A stretch of 64,000 nucleotides of DNA from UBA946 sp031550725 (GTDB lineage: Bacteria > Bacillota > Clostridia > Oscillospirales > Ruminococcaceae). Location: assembly GCA_031550725.1 (NCBI GenBank), contig JAVBOH010000002.1, positions 69,025 to 133,024 of the forward strand. Direction: 5' to 3'. Of the stretch, positions 42,648-52,223 are shown one piece after another; position 1 is the first letter of the stretch; every line of letters starts with the position of its first letter. The notes beneath the pieces were generated by a model. It was not told the origin of the DNA, ran no database searches, and was given only the letters and a program-made list of their open reading frames with translations. The translations under genes were made by a program, and so were the position numbers.

Positions 42648-45552
42648 TAGGAACAACTCCTTCATCTATAAGAGAAATTAGTATCGCTGTTATCTTTTCA
42701 TCGTATTTAATACCCGCATTATGAATAAATACAGATTGAATACGATCAATATTGTAACCCTTTTTACCTGAGAATACTGCAACCATATTATCAAACGAAT
42801 TGCATACCCGGATTATACGTGCATTAAGCGGAATATTGCTGCCAGCAAGCTTTTTCGGATAACCCGTTCCATCAATGTTCTCATGATGATACATTACTCC
42901 GCTGCCTACATCGCCAAATACTGTCATACTGTCAAGCACCTTATTGCCTTTAACAACATGAGTTTCATAAATTTCCTGATCTTCAGATTTCAATACACCG
43001 CTCTGCTCTAATATTCTGTCGGGAACTGTTATTTTACCTATATTATGCATCAGTGCTGAATAATAAAGAGTGTCAAGCTCATCCTCGGTCATACCAAGAC
43101 GCATTCCAACCATTCTTGAATATGCTGCAACTCGTTTTGAATGACCTTCGGTATGTTTGCTTTTTGAGTCAATCAAATCTGCAATTGCCTCTGTATAATT
43201 ACCTATGCTAATCTGCAATGAATTCTTTTTGTTAGTTTTTGACAGCAGTCTTTTTGTTACTACAAACCATGTACAGAAAACAACAAAAGCAGTGGCAAGC
43301 AGAATTAACATCACTCTTGTAAGCGGCTGTTCAAGAAATTCATATTCTTTATTGAATGTTATTGTTACCATGTCGCTTTCGGAATTTTCAGAATTTGTTC
43401 CGAACATACAGAATGTATATTTACCGCCTTTTAAGTTAGTGTAGCTAACCCAAATTGAGTCCGTTCTGTCTGAGGTTGTGAAGTCATTGTCAAAGCCATT
43501 CAAGAAATATGTTATTGTTCCGTCACCCGATGCATAGCTTAATAAATCAAGGTGAATACGTATTCTCTGTGCACCCTTAGGTATTGTTATGTTATCACTG
43601 ACAACAACGCTTTTACCATCAATATAAACTTCAGAAACTCCTGCAAATGGCTTGGGTTTATGATGTGTATTCGATTTTGTGTTTACACTCAAAACACCCT
43701 TCGCTGTGCTAATATAAAGTGTGCCGTCCTCTGCAAGCTCATTCCATGAATTTGGTGTTACTGTTGAGGATAATCCATCCTTTTTGGTTAGCTGTGTTAC
43801 AACAAGTTCATAATTTGAAAGCAGTGTGCTTTTCAGCACTATCACTACTCCATTTGTATGCAGAAACCATATTTTATCTCCTGCATCAATTATTTCAAAC
43901 ACATTTGAGCTGAATGCTTTCAGCTTTGTTACATCATGAATTTCATTATCATCCATGATACATATTGAATTGCCTGTTGAAATCCAGATTGTATCGTCAA
44001 TAACAGTCATACGCAGGATTATTCCTGCTGCCAGTCCATCCTTTTCTGTATAGTTAGTAATATTATCTCCATCAAGCTTATATATACCTCCGCCGTCACT
44101 TCCTGCATATATATAGCCATCGTTATCCTGACATAGTGACAAAATAACGTCGTTTGACAAGCCGTCAGCCTTTGTATATGTCTTTAGCACGCTGTCATTT
44201 CTTATAATACTTACTCCGCCTGACATTCCGACTATCATATCGCCGTTGTCAGCTTCAGTTATACAGCGTACTTTATTTGCAGCAAGACCGCTGTCTGTAT
44301 TAATTGATTTGAATGTGCCGTCCTTTTCAACAACTATTACTCCATATTTTTCATATGTACATATCCAAAGTCTATCCTTTGAGTCAGTGAAAAGGCACCT
44401 TATTCTTATACCCTGCAAAAGCTCCGATATCTCATTACTAATCTGCTCATTATTTTTCAGAATAATAATTCCGTCATCAGTTCCAATATAAAGACTTTTA
44501 TTCCACAAAGCCGTTGTATTCACTGTATAATCAGGCAGCTTTGCATTAAAGCTGATGTCTGTAAACTTACTTTCTATCAGCTGCATCAGCCCTTGTCTTG
44601 ATGAACCAATCCAGTAATTTCCCTCATAATCCTTACATATGCATTCAATTGAATTATTTATCTTAAGTCCATCAACCTGAGTAAATTCGTCATTTTTAAT
44701 GTAACCAATACCATTATCGGCACAAATCCATATTTTGTTTGAATCATCATTATAAAATCTATTTATATTCTGTATGCCTGTTGTTTCAATAACCTTCTGC
44801 TCGCTTATATTTCCATCAGTTTCAATAACAATACTGCCTGTTGTTCCAATATACAACATATCATTTCCTGCATAATAAAGTGATATTGGCATATAGTCTC
44901 CAAAACTTTCTTTACCATACTTGGCTATGATTTTTTGCTCGTCAATAATTAATAAATCACCATCATTTTGCAGAGCATAAAATCTCCCATTTCCTGCATA
45001 TTCGATATGAGTTACAAAACCATCATCAAGCTCATGATGCATTGTCAGCTCAAAATCAGACGAAATTACAGCTATCCCGTTTGTTGTTGCAACAACAATA
45101 TTTCCATCCTTACCCTCAACAATATCACGAACTGATGCAGATGTCATACCCTGCTCAATGCCGAATATGTGAAACTCTTTTTTGTCATACATAATGACAC
45201 CATTGTCATTTGTTCCAATCCAAAGCCTTTGCTGACTATCCTCATAAAGTATATTCACGTTTAATGTCGGAAATCCGTCATTTTCAGAAAACACCTTTGT
45301 ATCCATGCCGTTATAACGCATTAATCCCTGATAACCTGCTATCCACAGGTAACCCTCTGATGTCTGAAGAACAGACTTTACCTGACTTACAGGTATTATA
45401 CTATCCTCCTCGAATATATTCTGAACATATTCCGATAAAAATTCATTTTCAATACTTATGTCTTGGAAATTACTATCAGCCATAACTGTCATTGGAAGTA
45501 CTATAATTAATGCTGACAGCAATACTGATATTATACTTATCATTTTTTTCAC
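42622..45552 (-). CDS. Two-component-propeller sensor with degenerate HD-GYP domain
   Basis: A 976-residue protein: an N-terminal signal peptide (ISIISVLLSALIIVLPMTVMA); about 12-14 Reg_prop repeats forming two beta-propellers (25-640; SEGYLWIAGYQGLMRYNG, QQRLWIGTNDNGVIMYD, NYWIGSSRQGLMQL); a Y_Y_Y domain (about 650-735, GDGTITYFLNGFDNDF, FCMFGTNSENSESDM); one transmembrane helix (743-765); and a C-terminal HD-GYP domain (HTEGHSKRVAAYSRMVG ... MHNIGKITVPDRIL ... HENIDGTGYPKKL). The periplasmic part is like that of the hybrid two-component sensors of Bacteroidetes that see oligosaccharides. The HD pair is HN, so it may be an inactive sensor form. The start is GTG (45552), or ATG three codons on. 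Confidence 0.85.
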   Translation of the reverse strand: MKKMISIISVLLSALIIVLPMTVMADSNFQDISIENEFLSEYVQNIFEEDSIIPVSQVKSVLQTSEGYLWIAGYQGLMRYNGMDTKVFSENDGFPTLNVNILYEDSQQRLWIGTNDNGVIMYDKKEFHIFGIEQGMTSASVRDIVEGKDGNIVVATTNGIAVISSDFELTMHHELDDGFVTHIEYAGNGRFYALQNDGDLLIIDEQKIIAKYGKESFGDYMPISLYYAGNDMLYIGTTGSIVIETDGNISEQKVIETTGIQNINRFYNDDSNKIWICADNGIGYIKNDEFTQVDGLKINNSIECICKDYEGNYWIGSSRQGLMQLIESKFTDISFNAKLPDYTVNTTALWNKSLYIGTDDGIIILKNNEQISNEISELLQGIRIRCLFTDSKDRLWICTYEKYGVIVVEKDGTFKSINTDSGLAANKVRCITEADNGDMIVGMSGGVSIIRNDSVLKTYTKADGLSNDVILSLCQDNDGYIYAGSDGGGIYKLDGDNITNYTEKDGLAAGIILRMTVIDDTIWISTGNSICIMDDNEIHDVTKLKAFSSNVFEIIDAGDKIWFLHTNGVVIVLKSTLLSNYELVVTQLTKKDGLSSTVTPNSWNELAEDGTLYISTAKGVLSVNTKSNTHHKPKPFAGVSEVYIDGKSVVVSDNITIPKGAQRIRIHLDLLSYASGDGTITYFLNGFDNDFTTSDRTDSIWVSYTNLKGGKYTFCMFGTNSENSESDMVTITFNKEYEFLEQPLTRVMLILLATAFVVFCTWFVVTKRLLSKTNKKNSLQISIGNYTEAIADLIDSKSKHTEGHSKRVAAYSRMVGMRLGMTEDELDTLYYSALMHNIGKITVPDRILEQSGVLKSEDQEIYETHVVKGNKVLDSMTVFGDVGSGVMYHHENIDGTGYPKKLAGSNIPLNARIIRVCNSFDNMVAVFSGKKGYNIDRIQSVFIHNAGIKYDEKITAILISLIDEGVVPIEKEDNAD

Positions 45553-45648
45553 TATATATATGACACCCTTTCAGGAGTTTCCTTTTATCACTTCTTCATC
45601 ATTCCACGAAAACGTTTATATCCGTTATAACATTTAAACACTTCAAAA

Positions 45649-48042
45649 TTACACATTTTTTTCAAGATAGTCATTAATCAATTCAACTGCATTATCATAC
45701 TCTGAAAGCAATATACACTTTGAAATTTCTTCTATTACATCTAAATGCTTATACTTATCCATTTCTGATAAAATCTCGTCAATAGTGCTTATGTCATAAC
45801 CCTCAACTGCATCTTTAAGCTCTGTTAGTTTTGACATGATAAAATGCGAATCGTCATCATCTATCTCAGTAGTGTCCTGCGCTTTAATGTCATTAATAAA
45901 GTCTTGAATGCTCTTTGAAACAGTATTCATCATTTCAAGCAATGCAGATGTATTACCTTTGATGAACGTGATATCCTCATCTATACCTGCCATTTCAAGC
46001 GCTTTTGCTTTTTTTGAAAGACCCATTGCACCAATATTTGCTGCTGCACTTTTTATAGCGTGTACATGAGTAATATACAGCTTTAAGTCTTCCGCTTCGT
46101 ATGCAGAATTAATCTGTGGTATCATTGTTAATGCATCCTTGCAGAAATATCCAAGTGTCTTTATGTAATTATCCTTTATTCCGCCTGTGTTTCTCATACC
46201 TGTCAGCACGTCAACACCTGCAATATGAATGTCAATTCCCTGCTCACAGGTCTTCTTATCATTGAAATTTCCAACACCAAGATTGCTGTTCTTTATAAAC
46301 TTGTTCAGAACTGTATTTAAACGCCTTACATCTATTGGCTTTGATATAAAATCGTCAAAACCATTTTTCTTGAATATCACATCATTGCCTGTAATCGCAT
46401 TTGCTGTCAATGCAACAATCGGTGCAGTATAACCCATGTTTCTTAGTTTCTGCACTGTTTCAATTCCATCCATCATCGGCATCATGTGATCCATGAAAAC
46501 TAAATCATATTCCTCACCATTCAAGACCTTATCAATTGCCTCAAAGCCGCTTAGTGCTGTATCAACCTTAATCTTGTATGGTGAAAGAAGTCCTGTTGCT
46601 ACAAACAAATTAGTTTCAACATCATCAACTATTAAAACTTTGCAATTTTGCAATTCTCTCTTTTCAAGCTGATGTGCTTCCTTTCGTCTTCTATCTGCAA
46701 AAGAGAAATTACAAAGCTGCTTTGCACATTCCTTACCAATTATATTGTCATTTATCAGCTTTTGCTTAACAATTACTGTAAACACGCTGCCCTTGCCATA
46801 CTCGCTCTTTACAGTTATGCTGCCATCCATTAAAAGTGCAAGCTTTTTTGTTATTGTTAGCCCTAATCCTGTACCCTCAATATAGTTAGGTCCGTCACTG
46901 AAACGTGAATATGCAACAAAAAGCTTGTCAAGGCTTTCCTTTTTCATTCCTATACCAGTATCGGAAATAACAAATGTCAATGTTACCTCATCACCATTTA
47001 CTTCACTGTCTATGGAAAGGTTTACATCGCCGGCATCGGTATATTTGAATGCGTTTGAAAGCAAATTGTTAAGTATCTGCTTTAAACGAAGCTCATCACC
47101 AAACAGCACCTCTGGTAAATTTTCACCAGCATTTAATGTGAAATTAATCGGCTTGCCGCCAATTCTCACTATATTAAGCGAAACTGTGTCATTAATTAAA
47201 CTCGGCACATAATACTTATATGGATTTAGTTCTAAATTACCAGTTTCAATCTTTGACAAATCCAAAATATCATTGATAATTCCAAGCAAGCTCTGCCCTG
47301 ATATATGTATTTTATCAAGTGCTGTTACAAATTCATCCTCAATACCGTCATTTTGCAATAGCATCTCCGAAATGCCTATTATCGCATTAAGTGGTGTCCT
47401 GATTTCATGTGACATCGTTGCAAGAAAGTTCGATTTCGATTCATTAGCTCTTTCTGCTGCATTCTTCGCATTTATAATATCAGTATTATCATACCATATT
47501 ATTATCATTCCGCACATTTCACCGTTATCAGTGTACATCGGTGTATTGGTAATACGATATGAATGTATATCACCAAGATGCTCAAAATCCATCATTACAT
47601 CATAAAAATCAGTTTCACGGTTGTTTATTGCACTTTCAAGTGACCTTACTGCATCCTCAACAAAACCAACCCTGGATATCTTTTCATACAACGCTACTAT
47701 ACTTGTTTCATCATTTAATTCAAAATCCGACATACCAATTTTATGTAAAAATTCATGTGTGCAATATGCCACATTAAGTTTGCTGTCCAGCATGATAAAG
47801 ATATTACTGCTATTCTTCATCAGATATGAAAGATATCTTCTTTGCTTTTTACAATCCTCAGCTATTGATTGATATAAACCCATTTTGGTATTAAAGTTCT
47901 TTTCAAGTGCACCTATTATTCTTTTGGTAGACAAAATTTCTCTGTTAAGCTTTCGTACTTCAACTGAAAGTCTTTTATTTTCTTCCAGCAAATTTCTTAT
48001 TTCGTCATTCAATAAATCGTTTTTTAATGTTATATCGCCCAC
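45649..48042 (-). CDS. Soluble PAS hybrid histidine kinase with REC and HPt
   Basis: A 797-residue kinase without membrane segments. An N-terminal coiled coil (1-70) leads to a PAS domain (75-190, [35 protein letters not shown]). His[21 protein letters not shown] has H212, HATPase has [15 protein letters not shown] and [14 protein letters not shown] has [16 protein letters not shown] and [11 protein letters not shown] (Asp near 518), and HPt has [16 protein letters not shown] (His near 660). C-terminal ~60 residues resemble those of the other kinase, so the two are paralogues with different input parts. It starts with GTG 48042 (AAAGGGG 8 bp upstream). It lies 42 bp downstream of the FIST gene, its likely sensor. 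Confidence 0.9.
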   Translation of the reverse strand: MGDITLKNDLLNDEIRNLLEENKRLSVEVRKLNREILSTKRIIGALEKNFNTKMGLYQSIAEDCKKQRRYLSYLMKNSSNIFIMLDSKLNVAYCTHEFLHKIGMSDFELNDETSIVALYEKISRVGFVEDAVRSLESAINNRETDFYDVMMDFEHLGDIHSYRITNTPMYTDNGEMCGMIIIWYDNTDIINAKNAAERANESKSNFLATMSHEIRTPLNAIIGISEMLLQNDGIEDEFVTALDKIHISGQSLLGIINDILDLSKIETGNLELNPYKYYVPSLINDTVSLNIVRIGGKPINFTLNAGENLPEVLFGDELRLKQILNNLLSNAFKYTDAGDVNLSIDSEVNGDEVTLTFVISDTGIGMKKESLDKLFVAYSRFSDGPNYIEGTGLGLTITKKLALLMDGSITVKSEYGKGSVFTVIVKQKLINDNIIGKECAKQLCNFSFADRRRKEAHQLEKRELQNCKVLIVDDVETNLFVATGLLSPYKIKVDTALSGFEAIDKVLNGEEYDLVFMDHMMPMMDGIETVQKLRNMGYTAPIVALTANAITGNDVIFKKNGFDDFISKPIDVRRLNTVLNKFIKNSNLGVGNFNDKKTCEQGIDIHIAGVDVLTGMRNTGGIKDNYIKTLGYFCKDALTMIPQINSAYEAEDLKLYITHVHAIKSAAANIGAMGLSKKAKALEMAGIDEDITFIKGNTSALLEMMNTVSKSIQDFINDIKAQDTTEIDDDDSHFIMSKLTELKDAVEGYDISTIDEILSEMDKYKHLDVIEEISKCILLSEYDNAVELINDYLEKNV

Positions 48043-48084
48043 TATGCTACCCCTTTCAGATAATCATTTATTCATTTAATTTAA

Positions 48085-49284
48085 TCAGTTAAATGAACAG
48101 GCAATAAATGTATAGTTATGCAGGCAGTTTATAAGCTTGCCGTCTTTATTAGGAACTGGACAGATTTCTCCAGCAGAATATGCGATTGAATAGTTAATTT
48201 TATTCCCTGTTTTTCTATTATAATTCTCTACGCTCTGAGCTATTCTTTGTACCTCAGAAAGATATTTTGAGCCTAATGACCATGAACGTGCTGCACAGCT
48301 AAAACCAATGAAATTGCTTTCGCCGTTTTCTTCTATTTCTGTTAAAAGCTTAGACGCACTCTCCAGTGTCTTGTCACTGTCTAAAAATGAAAATGCTACT
48401 TTTGCACCTTTTTCTATATTTCCAGCAGCATATATATATCCCGGTGAGTTTTCTACTTCGCCAACAAATGCACGAGCAACTTTTACTCCATTATCATATT
48501 CTATTATTGCAGGAATTGACCATATGCTTGAATCTGTTACCTTATTATCTTCATCAACAACACCAAGCTTTTTTAAATATGTTGTTACTGGTAATTTATT
48601 TACCGATTTTAATATTGCACCCTCTGCATCAGTTATTAATCCGACCTCTGCTACTCTTTCCTCATACGCAAGTGATGTTGTTACACGAAATGTCGGTTTA
48701 AAATCTCCATACATTGACACCAATGCTATCATTTCAGATGATACTATGTTATTATATACAACATAATTTTTGTCTGGCTCATTTTCAATGTTGAATGATA
48801 ATGTTCCGAACATTGGAATATTATCAGCATAATTATTTATTGTATCAACTAAATCATCACCAGAAAAATTAGTCTGTACAGACATGAATGGCATTATCAT
48901 CTTTGGCTTTTCACCACTGCATACTTCACTGTATATACCATTAAGCTTTTTTGTAATTTCCGCATTGCTCATTTCATTTATCTTTTTAATAAGCTTAACA
49001 TCAAAACATATATCATCACTTGTTATCATTGTAACAGACATTGCAAAATCCCCATATTGCTTGTCAGTACCTATAAAAGTTGTGCAGCAGCCAACTATAT
49101 CAAATGGCAATGATTCCGCTACTTCTTTATATACACCTGTTTCTATATATTCACAGTCAAAAGTTATAATGCCTATCGTATTTTTAAGCATATTCTTCTT
49201 TATATCAAGCTGGGTTATTATCTCATTAACAGCCATTTTACCGTCCTCTATCTCTGTTGTAAATGCTGTAAATATTTTTATCAT
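48085..49284 (-). CDS. FIST N/C domain sensory protein
   Basis: A 399-residue protein made of FIST_N and FIST_C domains: IIGCCTTF-like PFDIVGCCTTFIGTDKQYGDFAMSVTMIT, GDDLVDTINNYADNIPMFGTLSFNIENEPD, then VYNNIVSSEMIALVSMYGDFKPTFRVTTSLAYEERVAEV and the C-terminal ESNFIGFSCAARSWSLG. FIST proteins are soluble signal input modules proposed to bind amino acids or other small ligands and are commonly encoded next to kinases or GGDEF/HD-GYP genes. It is first of the cluster (FIST, kinase, propeller HD-GYP, HD-GYP regulator, kinase). Confidence 0.85.
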   Translation of the reverse strand: MIKIFTAFTTEIEDGKMAVNEIITQLDIKKNMLKNTIGIITFDCEYIETGVYKEVAESLPFDIVGCCTTFIGTDKQYGDFAMSVTMITSDDICFDVKLIKKINEMSNAEITKKLNGIYSEVCSGEKPKMIMPFMSVQTNFSGDDLVDTINNYADNIPMFGTLSFNIENEPDKNYVVYNNIVSSEMIALVSMYGDFKPTFRVTTSLAYEERVAEVGLITDAEGAILKSVNKLPVTTYLKKLGVVDEDNKVTDSSIWSIPAIIEYDNGVKVARAFVGEVENSPGYIYAAGNIEKGAKVAFSFLDSDKTLESASKLLTEIEENGESNFIGFSCAARSWSLGSKYLSEVQRIAQSVENYNRKTGNKINYSIAYSAGEICPVPNKDGKLINCLHNYTFIACSFN

Positions 49285-49355
49285 ATTTCTATTCTCCCAA
49301 CTTTACTTTTTATTAAGCGTGTAAGCACACTTTACCCATTATCATACATATGTTA

Positions 49356-49384
49356 AGTATATTACAAAAATAAAAACTTGTCAA
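49356..49384 (-). promoter_or_regulatory. Promoter of the FIST-kinase operon
   Basis: TTGACA (49384-49379) and TATACT (49361-49356) with a 17-bp spacer, 71 bp before the FIST ATG. Confidence 0.65.
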
Positions 49385-49991
49385 GAAATTTTATTAAGAA
49401 TTAACATTTTTAACAACTTATTTCTGTATAAAACGACATTTTTTATAATAATATTATTAAATTGCTGATATAAATTATTTTTTAGTTTTAATTACTGTAT
49501 TATACTACATCTCATCTACTGCAAGATTTAATTTTTAATACACATTACAGTTATCATCAAACTTAACAAGCTATTTTATATTTTTGGCGGTTTTATCAAT
49601 ATCAAAATCATCAAGTGTCATGCAAATACCGCAGCTTAAAAATCCATCTTAAGCTTTTCAAAGCTTATTACAGATTCAATTACACAATTTTAGCAATTGT
49701 TTTAACATAAAAAAAAACAGCCATTGAACGTTTATCTGTGCAATGACTGTTTTCATATTATACATTTAAGTTATGTAAGTAACATTATGTTCGTTTATTT
49801 GATTTTCCATTTATTCTGTTGGCATATCCTCGTTATTATTCTCACATCCACAAGTTATGAGTATAAGAATCATTAATATCGGTAACAATTTCTTTATTAT
49901 AATATATAATCCCCTTTTTATGTTACATACATTTTAATATATATTTATTGTATTGTCAATGATATTTGATTCTTAATTTAGCTTATATTCA
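49385..49991. other. Gene-poor stretch with decayed fragments
   Basis: No intact gene. On the minus strand 49811-49903 reads as a short lipoprotein-like peptide, with KKLLPILMILILITCGCENNN then a stop, but no ordinary start codon or ribosome site fits. Further on, a minus-strand open stretch 49571-49650 (CGICMTLDDFDIDKTAKNIK) ends in TAG and looks like the 3' end of a lost gene. The minus-strand hairpin at 49714-49753 is a terminator. Confidence 0.4.
49714..49753 (-). terminator. Minus-strand terminator downstream of GH5 gene
   Basis: AAAACAGCCATTG (49714-49726) and CAATGACTGTTTT (49741-49753) pair at 12 of 13 positions, and the minus strand runs on with nine T. It probably ends transcription from the GH5 gene 240 bp upstream. 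Confidence 0.75.
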
Positions 49992-51104
49992 TTACTTAAT
50001 CGGATGAATTTTATCAGGAATATATTCATTCATATCATTTGTTGCAGCTTGTGTTAAGTCATAACGATACCATTCACCAGTTTCATCTGCTGTCATCCAA
50101 ACCATAATACCATTCCAGCCGTTGTCATGCACTGACCTGTATTTTTCTGAAAGTGTCATTTTTGTCTGCTTTTCATCATCATTTGATGTTTCACCAAGTA
50201 TGCTTGGTTTTACTCCGTCAAGTCCAAATTCAATTGGTGACTTATCACATGGGAAACCCATAAACGGTCTTTCCCATTCATAATAATGCACGCTGTCAAA
50301 ATCTACATATGCATTTTCATTTCCTGTAAGCTCCTTTAAATATGCATCGGATATTTTATTACCCTCGTATTTTTCCAAATCAGAATTATATCTTATCATA
50401 CCCAAACCAACTGTTACAAGCATATCAGAATTTTCATGAATTACTGCTGCACATTTACCGAAAAAGTAAGAAAGGTCATCCCATCCGATTTTTCCGCATT
50501 CCTCGTTTTCATATACCCAGTCAGGTTCATTAATTAAATCAATCGCAAAGATATATTCGCATTCAGCATAACGCTTGCAAAATTCTGCTACATATGTATC
50601 TGCAAATAAATCGCTGTATTCCTTTGATGTTATCATTTTGCGGTAATCTTCATACCCACCGTTTCCCTCTTTGAAATGGTCGAACGAAAGAAGTGTCGGC
50701 ATCACATATACTTCATGCTTTTCTGCTATTGCAAATAGTTTATCCAAATCTGTCCAGTGACCCTCGTTTACTGATTTAATCTCACCGGTTTTCTTTATAT
50801 TTGTTACACTTTCACCGCAGCAGTTAACCCATATTCTTGTACAGTTAATGTTGTCGGCTGCTAGCTGAGCAAACGTTTTATCCCAGAATTCTTCATCAAG
50901 ATTTCCTGCAAACCCACCCCAGTGATGCCATGGCGTGTTTACTCCGTTTACCCAAAATTCGCTGCCGTTAACCATTAGTTTTGTACCCTCAACATATACT
51001 CTTGCTGATATATCATCGTCCGTTGATGACTTGTCACATCCGCTGAATGACAATCCAACTGCTAAAGCAAGTACCGATGAAATTATTTTTTTACCAAGTT
51101 TCAT
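49992..51104 (-). CDS. GH5-family endo-beta-mannanase-like lipoprotein
   Basis: A 370-residue secreted glycosidase. A lipoprotein signal peptide ends in LSFSGC (Cys near 23), so it is anchored outside the membrane. The catalytic TIM barrel has FWVNGVNTPWHHWGG, AADNINCTRIWVN, the acid/base in AIDLINEPDWVY (E193) and the nucleophile in SILGETSND (E305), which place it in clan GH-A, near family GH5 mannanases. The HYYEWERPFMGF and WNGIMVWMTADETGEW segments carry the aromatic subsites and the C-terminal Trp typical of these enzymes. It is divergent from the AraC gene. The substrate (mannan or glucan) is inferred. Confidence 0.82.
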   Translation of the reverse strand: MKLGKKIISSVLALAVGLSFSGCDKSSTDDDISARVYVEGTKLMVNGSEFWVNGVNTPWHHWGGFAGNLDEEFWDKTFAQLAADNINCTRIWVNCCGESVTNIKKTGEIKSVNEGHWTDLDKLFAIAEKHEVYVMPTLLSFDHFKEGNGGYEDYRKMITSKEYSDLFADTYVAEFCKRYAECEYIFAIDLINEPDWVYENEECGKIGWDDLSYFFGKCAAVIHENSDMLVTVGLGMIRYNSDLEKYEGNKISDAYLKELTGNENAYVDFDSVHYYEWERPFMGFPCDKSPIEFGLDGVKPSILGETSNDDEKQTKMTLSEKYRSVHDNGWNGIMVWMTADETGEWYRYDLTQAATNDMNEYIPDKIHPIK

Positions 51105-51231
51105 TCAATTATATCCTCCATTTAAATACAAAATATCAAACTATATTAAATTATAACCCATTATACCTTTACTGTCAATGCATAAAAATCCTATTATTTT
51201 ACTCGTTTTATACATCAAAAATAAAATACAG

Positions 51232-51260
51232 TTGAATAATTATTGTCTTTGTGATACAAT
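51232..51260 (+). promoter_or_regulatory. Promoter of the AraC-family gene
   Basis: TTGAAT (51232-51237) and TACAAT (51255-51260), 17 bp apart. AGGTGG precedes the ATG at 51293. Confidence 0.5.
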
Positions 51261-51292
51261 TTATGTGTATATTAATATGAGGTGGTGACTAA

Positions 51293-52117
51293 ATGCAAAA
51301 AACTATATACCCTGTTATCACAAAGCAGTCAGCATTCCCATTTTATCTGACTGGCATTGGTATTTCCGAGCCTGAATATCATGTTAAACGTGATAATGGG
51401 CTTGTTTCACATCAATTTCTTTTTACAATGAACGGCAAGGGTAATCTTATAATCGACGGATGTTCATATATTCAGAAAACTGGCAGTATTTTTTACCTTT
51501 CCCCTGCAATACCACATGAATACTATCCTATTGAAAATGACTGGACTACATGCTGGTTCGTTTTCAGGGGTGAGCATATATCCGATTTGATGATAAATAT
51601 GGGATTTAGTTCATTTATGACGGCTGATGATATAAATTCAAAAACTATCATGCGAACTTTTAATATGATGCTTTCTGCAGCTAATAATTCTGTTTCAGGC
51701 AGTGAGGAATGCTCTAAGCTTATTTATGATTACATATTAAACGCACGAAAAATACTTCTTCCAGAATTTGCGAAATATATGCTTAATGACAGTGTAATTG
51801 ATAACGCCATAGCTTATATAAATGAATTCTACAGCATGGATATAACTCTTGATGATTTAGCCTTGACTGCTAAAATATCGCCACAGCATTTCTGTCGGTT
51901 ATTCAAATCACAGGTTGGTATGCGTCCGATGGAATATATTGCAAGGCGCAGGGTGTCTGAGGCTAAGACGTTATTACATGGCACAAATGACAGTATGTCA
52001 AGGATTGGTGAGCTTTGTGGGTATAGTGATATCACTTATTTTGGCATGGTGTTCAGAAAATATGAGGGTATATCACCAAGTGAGTATAGAAAAATAAAAA
52101 GTACGATAGCGATTTAG
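51293..52117 (+). CDS. AraC-family transcriptional regulator
   Basis: A 274-residue regulator. The N-terminal cupin-like sugar-binding domain shows HQFLFTMNGKGNLIIDGCSYIQKTGSIFYLSPAIPHEYYPIENDWTTCWFVF, the AraC_binding pattern with P-x-x-P-H-x-Y. The C-terminus has two helix-turn-helix units (ITLDDLALTAKISPQHFCRLFKSQVGMRPMEYI and RIGELCGYSDITYFGMVFRKYEGISPSEYRK). Flanked by a divergent GH5 gene and by the GH59-like gene 107 bp downstream, it most probably activates this polysaccharide locus on sensing a released sugar. Confidence 0.88.
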   Translation: MQKTIYPVITKQSAFPFYLTGIGISEPEYHVKRDNGLVSHQFLFTMNGKGNLIIDGCSYIQKTGSIFYLSPAIPHEYYPIENDWTTCWFVFRGEHISDLMINMGFSSFMTADDINSKTIMRTFNMMLSAANNSVSGSEECSKLIYDYILNARKILLPEFAKYMLNDSVIDNAIAYINEFYSMDITLDDLALTAKISPQHFCRLFKSQVGMRPMEYIARRRVSEAKTLLHGTNDSMSRIGELCGYSDITYFGMVFRKYEGISPSEYRKIKSTIAI

Positions 52118-52153
52118 ATGTTCATATTTTTGGAGTATGCAAAATATTTCTGA

Positions 52154-52195
52154 TTGTAATTGTCCCCTTTTGCAGTTATAATATAACTTAAGTTA
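52154..52195 (+). promoter_or_regulatory. Promoter and operator of the GH59-like gene
   Basis: TTGTAA (52154-52159) and TATAAT (52177-52182), 17 bp apart, are followed by the perfect palindrome TAACTTAAGTTA (52184-52195) immediately after the -10 box. TTAAGTTAA is also present in the promoter spacer of the LacI gene (35013-35021). Confidence 0.6.
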
Positions 52196-52223
52196 AATTA
52201 TAGTGCGAGAGGGGCATTTTTTT

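Noticed and set aside
48308..48766. Plus-strand 152-residue frame
   Set aside because: Antisense to the FIST gene, Ser/Leu-rich low-complexity translation and no start signals.
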